From NCBI GenBank assembly GCA_902578675.1, contig CACHDV010000003.1, positions 1-47,722 on the forward strand: a stretch of 47,722 bases of DNA, in the 5' to 3' direction. The notes below the pieces were generated by a model, which did not search any database, had not been told where the DNA came from, and worked only from the letters and a program-made list of their open reading frames with translations. The position numbers and the translations under genes were made by a program. Positions 8,833 to 17,899 of this stretch are shown one piece after another; position 1 is the first letter of the stretch; each line of letters opens with the position of its first letter. The stretch comes from an uncultured Alphaproteobacteria bacterium. GTDB lineage: Bacteria > Pseudomonadota > Alphaproteobacteria > Thalassobaculales > Thalassobaculaceae.

Positions 8833-9118
8833 TGAATGGTTCGGCTGCATCATTAACTGATTGATTTTTTGTTTCCTTATATACGTAGGATAGTATCTCA
8901 GAAACAGCTGCTAGTGCCTCTATTGGAATCTCGCAGTCAACCTCTACGGCTGAGAGAATTTCGACTAGGTCTGGATCCGTTCTTACTTTGACGTCGTTAT
9001 CAAAAGCTAGACGAAGGATTTTTTCCGCTACTACTCCAAAACCTTTTGCAAGTACTTTTGGATTTCCTTTATCCCGGGCAGTGTCTTTAATAGCAAAAGC
9101 TGCTTGTCGATGGCTCAT
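8825..9118 (-). CDS. FlhB C-terminal-domain-like protein (FlhX type)
   Basis: 97 residues covering only the cytoplasmic export-switch part of FlhB. The segments NPKVLAKGFGVVAEKILRLA, DPDLVEILSAVEVDCEIP and LAAVSEILSYVYKE align by eye with the end of the full FlhB encoded at 11647-12720. The membrane domain is absent, and so is the NPTH autocleavage motif; AFAIKDTARD stands where the strand after the cleavage site would start. Such proteins (FlhX, or EscU/YscU/HrcU-family stand-alone) can partly replace the cleaved FlhB C-domain in some bacteria. First gene of the minus-strand operon, divergent from flgB across about 150 bases. Confidence 0.82.
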   Translation of the reverse strand: MSHRQAAFAIKDTARDKGNPKVLAKGFGVVAEKILRLAFDNDVKVRTDPDLVEILSAVEVDCEIPIEALAAVSEILSYVYKETKNQSVNDAAEPFNE

Positions 9119-9212
9119 ATGCCGAAATTTACAGTTCTAAACAAGAATTAGCCAGTTTTAATTTTATCTTTCCGCTCGAACGAAAATGAGCATTAAAAGG
9201 CTCTGTAAATGT

Positions 9213-9228
9213 TGGTATGAGTTTTGCA
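9213..9228 (+). promoter_or_regulatory. Sigma-54-type promoter upstream of flgB
   Basis: TGGTATG, four bases, then TTGCA gives the -24 GG and -12 GC pair with the exact 10-base spacing of RpoN promoters (consensus TGGCACG-N4-TTGCA). It lies in the divergent intergenic region, 37 bases before the flgB ATG, and points at the operon. Sigma-54 control of rod and hook genes is well known in Caulobacter and other alphaproteobacteria. Mismatches to consensus fall only in the CAC of the -24 element. Confidence 0.6.
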
Positions 9229-9265
9229 TGTCTATGCTAGATTATCGTTAGAACTAGGATTTATT

Positions 9266-9673
9266 ATGGATCTAAACAAATTAGATATTTTTAGGCTGAC
9301 TAATAGTAAAATGAGCTGGTTAAGTGAACGGCAAACCGTTTTGGCTCAAAATATCGCAAACGCAGATACCCCAGGGTATAAGGCAAAAGACCTTAAGGCG
9401 CCTGATTTTTCAAGTATGTTAAACACAACAAGAGATATACCCGTAGCAAAGACATCAGAAGGTCATTTGATGGGCACTATTAAACGCGCTGATTTTAGAA
9501 CAATTCAAGAAAAAAGCAGAGATATATATGAAATGAACCCAAATGAAAATGGGGTAATTATGGAAGAGCAATTAATAAAGGTTAATGATTCAAACATGAA
9601 CTATAAGTTGGTCGCAAATATTTATAAGAAAAATTTATCTATGTTTAAAATTGCTCTTGGCGTTAATCGTTAG
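9266..9673 (+). CDS. flgB: Flagellar basal-body rod protein FlgB
   Basis: 135-residue proximal rod subunit exported through the flagellar secretion system. The N-terminal helix ends in the rod-protein motif LAQNIANADTPGYKAKD, and the C-terminal helix (MNYKLVANIYKKNLSMFKIAL) packs against it in the assembled rod. The ATG at 9266 follows a TAGGAT ribosome site and gives the normal family length. An upstream TTG at 9224 falls inside the sigma-54 promoter and is unlikely. First gene of flgB-flgC-fliE-fliQ-fliR-flhB. Confidence 0.95.
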   Translation: MDLNKLDIFRLTNSKMSWLSERQTVLAQNIANADTPGYKAKDLKAPDFSSMLNTTRDIPVAKTSEGHLMGTIKRADFRTIQEKSRDIYEMNPNENGVIMEEQLIKVNDSNMNYKLVANIYKKNLSMFKIALGVNR

Positions 9674-9697
9674 GTTTTATTAAAAGGGGGTTGAAGC

Positions 9698-10114
9698 ATG
9701 GCTGTAGATTTAAACAATGCGCTAAAAATATCGGCGAGTGGTATGAAGGCACAGGGAACAAGGCTTAGGGTCATTTCGGAAAATATTGCCAACCAGGATT
9801 CTGTTGGTCGAAGTCAAGGCGCGGATCCGTATCGCCGTAAGACTATTGTATTTAAAGACGTTTTAGACCGCAAACTAGGGGCAGATATGGTCCAAGTTTC
9901 TAAAATTGGGCGGGATAGCTCAGATTTTGTAGTCGCCTATGAGCCTTATCATCCTCTGGCAGATGATAAGGGATATGTTAGGAGGCCTAACGTCAATGGG
10001 CTAATCGAAATGATGGACATGAAGGAAGCGCAGAGATCTTATGAGGCGAACTTGAGCGTCCTTGAAGCCTCGAAAGCCATGATACAGCGTACAATAGAAT
10101 TATTACGGAGTTAA
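9698..10114 (+). CDS. flgC: Flagellar basal-body rod protein FlgC
   Basis: 138-residue proximal rod subunit. It has the N-terminal rod motif SASGMKAQGTRLRVISENIAN, the YRRKTIVF strand and a C-terminal helix with EMMDMKEAQRSYEANLSVLE, all characteristic of FlgC. A strong AAAAGGGGG ribosome site precedes the ATG, and flgB ends 24 bases upstream. Normal length; no oddities. Confidence 0.96.
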   Translation: MAVDLNNALKISASGMKAQGTRLRVISENIANQDSVGRSQGADPYRRKTIVFKDVLDRKLGADMVQVSKIGRDSSDFVVAYEPYHPLADDKGYVRRPNVNGLIEMMDMKEAQRSYEANLSVLEASKAMIQRTIELLRS

Positions 10115-10178
10115 TTCTCCAGATAGCCATGAGTTCCAACTTAAGTTATAATCATGCAAAAGACTAATGGGATAGAAA

Positions 10179-10478
10179 ATGGTAGATAAAATCACTGAGA
10201 GTATGCCTAGCATATCAAACTTGGGTGGTGCTGCGCAGAAAGTAGAGAAAGTGGGGGCCGGTCAAGACTTTTCTTCCTTCATGAAAGACGCTACAGAAAA
10301 TAGCATAGAAACGCTAAAAGCTGGTGAAGCCATGGGTATGAAGGGTATAACAGGGAACGCAGATCTTAACGACGTTGTGTCTGCCATCAACAGCGCAGAA
10401 TCAACCCTACAATTGGTAACAACAATTAGAGACAAAATGATCCAGGCATATCAGGAAGTAATGAGGATGCCAATTTAG
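10179..10478 (+). CDS. fliE: Flagellar hook-basal body complex protein FliE
   Basis: 99-residue adaptor that joins the MS ring to the proximal rod. The middle carries DFSSFMKDATENSIETL and the C-terminal half DLNDVVSAINSAESTLQLV followed by TIRDKMIQAYQEVMRMPI, a near-textbook FliE ending. It sits between flgC (64-base gap) and fliQ (58-base gap) on the same strand. No promoter-like hairpin was seen in the gaps, so it is probably part of the flgB operon. Confidence 0.95.
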   Translation: MVDKITESMPSISNLGGAAQKVEKVGAGQDFSSFMKDATENSIETLKAGEAMGMKGITGNADLNDVVSAINSAESTLQLVTTIRDKMIQAYQEVMRMPI

Positions 10479-10536
10479 ACTTTTAATATGCTTTCAGAAA
10501 TGCACCCGATAAAAAAATAAAGAAAAGTCACTTCTG

Positions 10537-10803
10537 ATGAACGAACTTGAAGCTATTGAAATTGGAAGGCAAGCAATAACCGTGGTGCTGACCATGGCTG
10601 TACCAGTTATGGGCATTGCATTGCTAGTAGGTTTGATCATCGCCTTATTTCAAGCTCTAACGCAATTGCAGGAAATGACACTTGTTTTTGTTCCAAAAAT
10701 TATAGTCGTATTCGCGGCATTAGCGTTTTTGCTACCGTTTATGTTGACCACAATATCAGAATTTATGATTGGTTTGGGTGATAAAATCATCGGCCTTGGC
10801 TAA
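10537..10803 (+). CDS. fliQ: Flagellar export gate protein FliQ
   Basis: 88 residues with two membrane helices (about 14-38 and 50-72). It shows the FliQ core GLIIALFQALTQLQEMTLVFVPK between the helices (split here by the conserved Gln-rich loop). It forms the export gate with FliP and FliR. It lies in the order fliE-fliQ-fliR-flhB usual for this operon in alphaproteobacteria. Standard length and composition. Confidence 0.95.
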   Translation: MNELEAIEIGRQAITVVLTMAVPVMGIALLVGLIIALFQALTQLQEMTLVFVPKIIVVFAALAFLLPFMLTTISEFMIGLGDKIIGLG

Positions 10804-10863
10804 CTTAATAAAGGCTCTTTGATAACAAGTATCATCCTAACTCTAAGGGGTTGATTGTTGATT

Positions 10864-11631
10864 ATGGCCTTGGAACAGTTTCTTCCTCTCCAAGTTCTTT
10901 CTTTCTTAATAGTATTTACTCGTGTCGCTGCAGCGGTAATGATCTTGCCTGGTATCGGAGAAGCATTCGTGCCAATGCGTGTTAGGCTTCTCTTCGCTTT
11001 GTTGCTCACCGTTGTTGTCTCTCCCCTCATTTCTTCGAGTTTACCACTTGAACCAAAGTCCCTTGCTGCGCTTTTTAAACTTTTATTTTTTGAAATTGTG
11101 GTGGGGGTTTATTTAGGCATGGTGGCGAGAATAATGTTGCTTACACTTGATACTGTGGGACGAATAATCGGTTTAACTATTGGAATGGCCAACGCGGAGG
11201 TGTTTAACCCTAGCATATCAAGTCAAGCTTCATTGCCTGGATTACTATTAACTACAATGGGAGTGATGATACTCTTCGCTACGAACATGCATCATTTGTT
11301 TATTTTGGCAATTGTTGATAGCTACAAAGTTTTCCCTGCGGGTTCAATTTTTGAGTGGGGCGATAGTGCCCTCGTTATAGCACGTTTAATAGCAGATAGT
11401 TTCCGTTTGGCCTTACAAATGACGGCTCCATTTATCGTAATAAGCCTTATATTTTTTATGGGACTAGGGATGTTGGCTCGATTAATGCCCCAGCTCCAAA
11501 TTTTTTTCGTGGGTTTGCCAGTTCAATTGGCGGGTGGCTTATTAATTTTTTCCATGATAATCAGTGGTTTGTTCTCAATATTCATCGAATATTATGCTAA
11601 TAATTTAAATCAGTATCTAACATCTAACTAA
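10864..11631 (+). CDS. fliR: Flagellar export gate protein FliR
   Basis: About 255 residues with six or so membrane helices. The N-terminus LEQFLPLQVLSFLIVFTRVA with ILPGIGE, and the C-terminal LPVQLAGGLLIFSMIISG, are FliR hallmarks. It completes the FliPQR gate. The start is ambiguous: an ATG at 10864 lies 13 bases past an AAGGGG site, while TTG codons at 10855 and 10858 lie closer to it (4 and 7 bases). TTG starts are used by neighbouring genes here, so 10858 is a real alternative. FlhB follows 15 bases later. Confidence 0.94.
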   Translation: MALEQFLPLQVLSFLIVFTRVAAAVMILPGIGEAFVPMRVRLLFALLLTVVVSPLISSSLPLEPKSLAALFKLLFFEIVVGVYLGMVARIMLLTLDTVGRIIGLTIGMANAEVFNPSISSQASLPGLLLTTMGVMILFATNMHHLFILAIVDSYKVFPAGSIFEWGDSALVIARLIADSFRLALQMTAPFIVISLIFFMGLGMLARLMPQLQIFFVGLPVQLAGGLLIFSMIISGLFSIFIEYYANNLNQYLTSN

Positions 11632-11646
11632 ATCTAGGCAGATATT

Positions 11647-12720
11647 TTGTCCCAAGAACAAGATCAATCACAGAAAACCGAGGAGGCTACACCTAGGAAG
11701 CTCCAAGACGCTCGCGATAAAGGCAAAGTTATAACTTCGCAAGAAGTATCACATTTAGCAATTATGATTGGCGGCGCCTTAATCGCAGGCGTTCTAGGTC
11801 CATATATGGCCAAGCATCTTTTTTTGGCCGCCGGTGGGGTTTTCGACAAATTTCACGCTATAAATATTGACCCAGCAAACATTGGGAATCTTTTCTCTGA
11901 TATGCTATTGCAACTAATAATTGGTCTTGGGCCACTAATATTTGTTCTTCTCTCATTGGCTATATTTTTTAAGTTAATTGTTAGTGGCTTTGTTTTTAGC
12001 GGGCAAAGCTTAACCCCTTCAATAGACAGAATCTCTCCGATCAAAGGTTTTTTTAGGCTTTTTAGCCTGAAGTCTTTGACGGAATTTTCTAAAGGCTTGT
12101 TAAAGCTAGCATTAGTGGCGGCCATTGTCGGGGCTGTGGCAATACCAGAGTTAAGCCGTGTTGAACTCCTCATGCAAATGGATATTGCAGCCACCATAAA
12201 TGAGGCAAGATTCATTATTTTAGAAATGTTTGTTGTTGCGGTTTTCGTCGTTGGTTTTATTGCTGGTCTTGATTATTTGTATCAACGCTACGAGTTTTTA
12301 AAACAAATGAGAATGACGAAGCAAGAAGTAAAAGATGAGCTCAAACAAACAGATGGCGATCCGCTTATTAGAGGTCGACTGCGGCAGATAAGAGCTGAAA
12401 GAGCCCGCGAACGAATGATGGCATCGGTCCCCACCGCTGACGTAGTTGTTACAAACCCGACGCATTATGCAATAGCATTAAAGTACGATTCGGAAATAAT
12501 GGCGGCGCCTAAGGTAGTTGCAAAAGGCGTTGATGAAGTTGCTTTCAGAATAAGAGATGTAGCTAATGACAATGACGTTCCGATAGTTGAGAACGCTCCG
12601 TTGGCACGAGCACTTTTTGCAGCAGCGGAGATTGATGATGAGGTTCCGCAAGAGCATTATAAAGCCGTTGCTGAAATAATAAGTTATGTGTACCAATTGA
12701 AAAATCGAAAATTTGGTTAA
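11647..12720 (+). CDS. flhB: Flagellar export switch protein FlhB
   Basis: 357 residues: the conserved start TEEATPRKLQDARDKG, four membrane helices (between about 30 and 215), and a cytoplasmic switch domain with the autocleavage motif NPTH at residues 270-273. The tail ends PKVVAKG...EVPQEHYKAVAEIISYVYQL. FlhB switches export from rod/hook to filament subunits. The only start placing the conserved N-terminus correctly is the TTG at 11647, with AGGCAG just upstream. A second FlhB-like C-domain is encoded at 8825-9118. End of the flgB operon. Confidence 0.97.
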   Translation: MSQEQDQSQKTEEATPRKLQDARDKGKVITSQEVSHLAIMIGGALIAGVLGPYMAKHLFLAAGGVFDKFHAINIDPANIGNLFSDMLLQLIIGLGPLIFVLLSLAIFFKLIVSGFVFSGQSLTPSIDRISPIKGFFRLFSLKSLTEFSKGLLKLALVAAIVGAVAIPELSRVELLMQMDIAATINEARFIILEMFVVAVFVVGFIAGLDYLYQRYEFLKQMRMTKQEVKDELKQTDGDPLIRGRLRQIRAERARERMMASVPTADVVVTNPTHYAIALKYDSEIMAAPKVVAKGVDEVAFRIRDVANDNDVPIVENAPLARALFAAAEIDDEVPQEHYKAVAEIISYVYQLKNRKFG

Positions 12721-12822
12721 CACCAGAAAATTTATAGTATACGTGTTGTAAACCCCTACATTATCTTGGTGCCTACGGATTATTTGGCGTCTCTTCTTAT
12801 ATCAAATCCTAGATATAGCCAT

Positions 12823-12868
12823 GAACAAAACATGAATACGACTTTTTTTTCTAGAACAAATAGTGTAC
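12823..12868 (+). promoter_or_regulatory. Candidate LexA (SOS) boxes upstream of recA
   Basis: Two imperfect copies of the alphaproteobacterial LexA site GAAC-N7-GAAC occur: GAAC-N7-GAAT at 12823-12837 and GAAC-N7-GTAC at 12854-12868, each one base off. The second lies just before a TAAGAT -10-like hexamer (12875-12880), where a bound repressor would block polymerase. recA starts 135 bases further on. Each box alone is weak; the pair upstream of recA makes it worth noting. Confidence 0.4.
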
Positions 12869-13003
12869 AAATGATAAGATAGCGATCCTCGTTGATCTGT
12901 TCAGCGTTGTAAGCTGATTAACTTTAAAAAATGTTAAGAAAGTAATTTGACTAAGAGATTGTTTGCAAGAGGTCGATAACAGTTTTAAGAATGGAGAAAG
13001 AAT

Positions 13004-14077
13004 ATGGCTGTAACACCATTAAGAGTAATAGAACAGGATACAATGGATAAATCGAAAGCATTAGAAGCAGCTCTTGGCCAAATTGAGAAAGCATTTGGAA
13101 AGGGATCGGTGATGAAATTGGGTCAGACGCAGGAGTCTGTAGATATTGAGGCTATTTCAACCGGTTCTTTAGGATTAGATATTGCATTAGGCATCGGTGG
13201 TCTGCCGAGGGGGCGAATAATTGAAATTTATGGGCCTGAGAGCTCAGGCAAGACAACCTTGGCATTGCATGTAGCAGCGGAAGCGCAAAAAAAAGGGGGA
13301 GTTTGCGCATTTGTTGATGCAGAGCACGCTCTAGACCCTGCCTATGCAAAAAAACTTGGAGTTGATATTGATGAATTGGTAATCTCTCAACCTGATGCAG
13401 GTGAACAGGCCCTTGAAATAGCGGATACGCTTGTACGTTCAGGTGCAATAGATGTTCTAGTTGTTGACTCGGTTGCGGCCCTAGTTCCGCGCGCTGAGTT
13501 GGAAGGTGAGATGGGTGATACACACGTCGGTCTCCAAGCTCGGTTGATGAGCCAAGCCTTGAGAAAGTTAACTTCATCAATCTCGAAGTCTAACTGCCTT
13601 GTTATTTTCATTAATCAGATACGACTAAAAATAGGTGTGATGTTTGGTAACCCAGAAACTACCTCAGGTGGTAATGCACTTAAATTTTACGCGTCTGTCC
13701 GTCTCGATATAAGAAGGATAGGAGCAATAAAAGATAGAGATGATATTGTAGGTAACCAAACAAGAGTAAAAGTAGTAAAAAATAAGGTGGCCCCTCCATT
13801 TAGGGTAGTGGAGTTTGATATAATGTATGGGGAAGGCATTTCTAAAACTGGTGAGCTTTTAGACCTTGGAGTGAACGCTAATATCGTCGAAAAAGCGGGT
13901 GCATGGTTTAGTTATAATGGCGAACGAATTGGTCAAGGGCGCGAAAATGCCAAGAAGTTTCTTAGGGAAAATTCTGGAGTTGCGGCGACTATTGAAAATG
14001 CTGTTAGAGAAAATGCTGGTTTAGTAGCAGAGGCGATGCTAGTAGGCCCTGAATCTGAGGAAGAGGCAGACGAATAA
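13004..14077 (+). CDS. recA: Recombinase RecA
   Basis: 357-residue DNA recombinase and LexA co-protease. It has the Walker A motif GPESSGKTT (about 77-85), the Walker B region [19 protein letters not shown], and the L1/L2 DNA-binding loops (around [19 protein letters not shown] and [16 protein letters not shown]). The first 13 residues before [11 protein letters not shown] form the short extension common in alphaproteobacterial RecA, so the ATG at 13004 with GGAGAAAG upstream is kept. recA followed by alaS is a conserved alphaproteobacterial neighbourhood. Probably SOS-regulated via the upstream candidate LexA boxes. Confidence 0.98.
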   Translation: MAVTPLRVIEQDTMDKSKALEAALGQIEKAFGKGSVMKLGQTQESVDIEAISTGSLGLDIALGIGGLPRGRIIEIYGPESSGKTTLALHVAAEAQKKGGVCAFVDAEHALDPAYAKKLGVDIDELVISQPDAGEQALEIADTLVRSGAIDVLVVDSVAALVPRAELEGEMGDTHVGLQARLMSQALRKLTSSISKSNCLVIFINQIRLKIGVMFGNPETTSGGNALKFYASVRLDIRRIGAIKDRDDIVGNQTRVKVVKNKVAPPFRVVEFDIMYGEGISKTGELLDLGVNANIVEKAGAWFSYNGERIGQGRENAKKFLRENSGVAATIENAVRENAGLVAEAMLVGPESEEEADE

Positions 14078-14262
14078 TTACACCGCTTAATCAATTTTTA
14101 GGCACTGGGCGATATTCTTTGGGCGGCGGTTAATTTAGCCATTATTATGGTTCATTAATTTTGCCTTCACTGGACACAGCGGACTCGGTCTATTAAACAA
14201 TAACACTTAACGTTTACGCTTTGTAACGATATGGTAGGTGGTGTTGTTAGGGCCGGTGAAAT

Positions 14263-16938
14263 ATGCAAACGACGAATCAAATAAGAGACGTATTTTTAAA
14301 GTTTTTTGAGTCGCGGGGGCACCAAGTAGTTGCTTCGAGTCCACTCGTGCCTAGGAACGACCCGACTTTGCTCTTTACCAATGCTGGTATGGTCCAATTT
14401 AAAAACGTCTTTACCGGAATGGAGAGCCGTGATTATTCAAGGGCAGTAACCTCCCAGAAGTGTGTAAGGGCGGGAGGCAAGCACAATGATTTGGAAAATG
14501 TTGGATATACAGCGAGACACCACACTTTTTTTGAGATGTTAGGTAACTTTTCTTTTGGTGATTATTTCAAAGAAAATGCAATCGAACACGCTTGGGAGTT
14601 GGTTACCAAGGATTTGAGCTTGCCGAAAGAAAAACTGCTGGTAACGGTATACTCAGAGGATGAGGATGCAGCATCGTTATGGAAAAAAATCGCAGGTTTA
14701 AATGACGAGAGAATAATAAGAATTCCCACGTCTGATAACTTCTGGGCTATGGGTGATACAGGCCCTTGCGGGCCATGTTCAGAAATATTTTTTGATCACG
14801 GCGAGGATGTTGAGGGTGGGCCGCCTGGGAGTTCCAACGAGGACGGTGATAGATTTATTGAGATCTGGAACCTGGTCTTTATGCAATATGAGCAGATAGC
14901 CAAGGATGAACGGGTCAATCTTCCGAGGCCTTCTATTGATACTGGTATGGGGCTGGAACGTATTGCTGCAATTCTTCAAGGTAGTCATGATAACTACGAG
15001 ATTGATCTCATGAGATCTCTGATAGATGCATCAGCACATGTGTCCAATACTGATCCGGATGGTTCAGCTAAGGTTTCTCACCGAGTTATTGCAGATCACC
15101 TGCGAGCGTCATCCTTTTTGATCGCTGACGGGGTTCTTCCATCGAATGAGGGTCGGGGGTATGTCGTAAGACGTATCATGCGCAGGGCCATGAGACACGC
15201 GCATCTTTTAGGCTGTGTGGAGCCGCTAATGTGGCGCTTAGTTCCTGCCTTGACTAAACAGATGGGCGAAGCATTTCCCGAGCTAATAAGGGCGGAAAGT
15301 TTAATCGTCGAAACGCTGAAGCTGGAAGAAACGCGATTTAAAGAAACACTTGCTAGAGGATTGCGGCAATTGGAAGATGCTACTAACAAGTTGTCAGATA
15401 CTGAAAACCTGCCAGGCGAAATAGCCTTTAAGCTCTACGATACATTCGGTTTCCCTTTGGATCTAACCCAAGATATTTTACGCGGACAAGGTAGGAAGGT
15501 TGATTTATTAGGGTTTGATCAGGCGATGGCAGAGCAGAAAGCCGCAGCCAGGGCCGCATGGTCGGGATCGGGCGAACTTGCCACCGAATCACTTTGGCTG
15601 GATATAAGAGATCAGATATCGGCAACCGAATTTTTAGGTTATTCTACTGAGTTAGCGGAAGGCGAGATTGTAGGAATAATAATCAATGGAGAAAGTGTCA
15701 AGACGACTGATGGCTTTCCTGCAGATCAAGAAGTGACGATAATTTGTAATCAGACACCATTCTATGCCGAGTCCGGTGGGCAAGTAGGTGATACGGGATA
15801 TCTAAAAATTGGTGCGGAAGCTTCGTTTAGAGTGAAAGATGTTCAAAGAAGGGTGGGGGACCTTTTCACCCATATTGGTGTTATTGAGAAAGGGTCCTTC
15901 TCACTAGGGGATACCGTTGAAATGAAGGTAGACGCCGAATATAGATCCTGCTTGCGGGCCAATCATTCAGCAACACATCTTTTGCATGAATCATTAAGAA
16001 GGCACTTAGGTGACCATGTTACGCAAAAGGGCTCACTCGTTGATACGCAAAAGCTGCGATTTGATTTTAGCCACTCGCGTCCAGTAGAAACTGAAACGTT
16101 ACGAATAGTTGAACATGAAGTTAATGAACAAATAAGGGGAAATACGGAGGTGGTTACCCAATTGATGCAACCGGAAGATGCTATTAAAGCAGGTGCAATG
16201 GCACTTTTTGGTGAGAAATATGGAGAAGAAGTTCGGGTTGTGTCTATGGGTAAATATGAAGCGGATGCAGCCAAAGCACGTTATTCAACAGAACTCTGTG
16301 GTGGCACGCACGTAACTAGAACGGGTGATATTGGAACATTCCGCGTTATCTCGGAAGGTGCAGTTGCTTCGGGGGTTAGGCGTATTGAGGCAACAACTGC
16401 AAAGGGAGCGATTGAGTATTTTAACTCTAAGGACGAAATATTGAATTTAACCGCTCGTTTTCTAAAATCTACTCATGAACAATTACCGGATAGAGTTTCA
16501 AGCTTGCTAGAGGATAAGAAAAAATTAGAGAACGAAATATCGGAATTGCGGTTAAAATTAGCTAATGCAAAATTCGATAATTTGGAAAATAGTGAAAGCA
16601 TCAAGATAGGTAATGTCAGTTTTCTCGGAAAAGTTATTCAGGGTGTGCCTCCACGGGAACTAAAAAATATTGTTGATGGATTTAAAAAAGAGGTTGGCTC
16701 TGGGATAGTTTCTGTCGCGGGAAGCTTCGAAAATAAGGCATCATTAGTTGTTGGAGTTACAGAAGACCTTTGTGGAGAATATGATGCTGTTGTACTCGTT
16801 AAACATGGAGTGACTGCATTGAATGGAAAGGGTGGGGGTGGCCGACCTGATATGGCTCAAGCTGGGGGATCAAATGTTGAGAATTTATCAGGAGCAATCG
16901 AAAGAATAAAAGAGTTTGTAGCACAGATGAAACAATAA
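14263..16938 (+). CDS. alaS: Alanyl-tRNA synthetase
   Basis: 891 residues, the full bacterial length. It holds an N-terminal class II catalytic core ([17 protein letters not shown], then [10 protein letters not shown] and [15 protein letters not shown]), a tRNA-recognition region and an editing domain with zinc-ligand motifs HSATH and CGGTH. A C-terminal C-Ala domain ends in [15 protein letters not shown]. It charges tRNA-Ala and edits mischarged Ser and Gly. The ATG follows a GGTGA ribosome site. 185 bases separate it from recA with no clear hairpin-T terminator. Confidence 0.98.
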   Translation: MQTTNQIRDVFLKFFESRGHQVVASSPLVPRNDPTLLFTNAGMVQFKNVFTGMESRDYSRAVTSQKCVRAGGKHNDLENVGYTARHHTFFEMLGNFSFGDYFKENAIEHAWELVTKDLSLPKEKLLVTVYSEDEDAASLWKKIAGLNDERIIRIPTSDNFWAMGDTGPCGPCSEIFFDHGEDVEGGPPGSSNEDGDRFIEIWNLVFMQYEQIAKDERVNLPRPSIDTGMGLERIAAILQGSHDNYEIDLMRSLIDASAHVSNTDPDGSAKVSHRVIADHLRASSFLIADGVLPSNEGRGYVVRRIMRRAMRHAHLLGCVEPLMWRLVPALTKQMGEAFPELIRAESLIVETLKLEETRFKETLARGLRQLEDATNKLSDTENLPGEIAFKLYDTFGFPLDLTQDILRGQGRKVDLLGFDQAMAEQKAAARAAWSGSGELATESLWLDIRDQISATEFLGYSTELAEGEIVGIIINGESVKTTDGFPADQEVTIICNQTPFYAESGGQVGDTGYLKIGAEASFRVKDVQRRVGDLFTHIGVIEKGSFSLGDTVEMKVDAEYRSCLRANHSATHLLHESLRRHLGDHVTQKGSLVDTQKLRFDFSHSRPVETETLRIVEHEVNEQIRGNTEVVTQLMQPEDAIKAGAMALFGEKYGEEVRVVSMGKYEADAAKARYSTELCGGTHVTRTGDIGTFRVISEGAVASGVRRIEATTAKGAIEYFNSKDEILNLTARFLKSTHEQLPDRVSSLLEDKKKLENEISELRLKLANAKFDNLENSESIKIGNVSFLGKVIQGVPPRELKNIVDGFKKEVGSGIVSVAGSFENKASLVVGVTEDLCGEYDAVVLVKHGVTALNGKGGGGRPDMAQAGGSNVENLSGAIERIKEFVAQMKQ

Positions 16939-16997
16939 TTTAGATGTCACTACACGAAGGTTTTTTGAATCTTTTCAAATTTAATCAAGAGGTATAA

Positions 16998-17858
16998 ATG
17001 AACGATCAAGTTAGATTTAGTGGAACCGATAATTACATTGCTACTGAGGATCTCATGGTTGCGGTAAACGCAGCAGTAACACTCGAACGACCTTTATTAA
17101 TAAAAGGTGAACCAGGCACTGGAAAAACAGTTTTAGCTCATGAAGTTGCAAAAGCTCTGAACAAGCCGATTATAGAATGGCATATTAAATCGACAACTAA
17201 GGCGCAGCAGGGGTTATACGAATATGATGCGGTGTCGCGCCTCAGGGATAGTCAGTTAGGTGAACAACGGGTTCACGATATAGCTAATTACATCCAGCGT
17301 GGAAAATTATGGGAAGCGTTCGCAGCTGATGAACAGGTAGTGCTTCTCATTGATGAAATTGATAAAGCCGATATAGAATTTCCAAATGATCTCCTGCTGG
17401 AACTGGATAGGATGGAGTTTTTTGTCTACGAAACACAAGAGCGGGTTCAGGCAAAGAAGAGGCCTATCGTCATTATAACGTCAAACAATGAAAAAGAACT
17501 GCCGGATGCATTTCTACGTAGATGTTTCTTTCATTATATTCGTTTTCCAGACACTGAAACCATGGAACAAATAGTAGAAGTGCATCACCCAAAGCTGAAG
17601 AAAAATATGCTTAGGGAAGCCCTTAACGCCTTTTTTGAAATTAGGGACGTCCCGGGACTGAAAAAGAAGCCGTCAACATCAGAATTGCTTGACTGGATCA
17701 AATTGTTAGTTGTTGAGGACATACCACCAGAAGCTTTAAAACTTAAGGATAAAAAAGATATTATTCCTCCGCTTTATGGAGCTCTTCTTAAAAATGAGCA
17801 AGATGTTCACCTTTTTGAGCGTTTAGCGTTTTTAGCAAAACGAGAAGCAAATAGATGA
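16998..17858 (+). CDS. MoxR-family AAA+ ATPase
   Basis: 286 residues with Walker A GEPGTGKT (37-44), Walker B VVLLIDEIDKAD and sensor-1 IVIITSNNEKELPDAFLRRC. MoxR ATPases act with a VWA-domain partner as metal- or cofactor-insertion or assembly chaperones. The partner is the next gene, 41 bases downstream. Close relatives (CoxD-like) serve molybdenum CO dehydrogenases, but the molybdopterin enzyme here lies more than 6 kb away and no cox maturation set is seen, so the client is open. The following genes include a cell-wall hydrolase. Confidence 0.88.
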   Translation: MNDQVRFSGTDNYIATEDLMVAVNAAVTLERPLLIKGEPGTGKTVLAHEVAKALNKPIIEWHIKSTTKAQQGLYEYDAVSRLRDSQLGEQRVHDIANYIQRGKLWEAFAADEQVVLLIDEIDKADIEFPNDLLLELDRMEFFVYETQERVQAKKRPIVIITSNNEKELPDAFLRRCFFHYIRFPDTETMEQIVEVHHPKLKKNMLREALNAFFEIRDVPGLKKKPSTSELLDWIKLLVVEDIPPEALKLKDKKDIIPPLYGALLKNEQDVHLFERLAFLAKREANR

Positions 17859-17899
17859 TTTGTACTTTTAATAGAAAGTAAATATTGGGGTCCCTGGGT

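Noticed and set aside
13152-13580. 142-codon minus-strand open frame inside recA
   Set aside because: Low-complexity Leu/His/Gln-rich translation antisense to recA; no start signal.
14078-14262. Search for an intrinsic terminator or small RNA between recA and alaS
   Set aside because: Only a short GCCAT/ATGGT inverted repeat with no T-run; not enough for any call.
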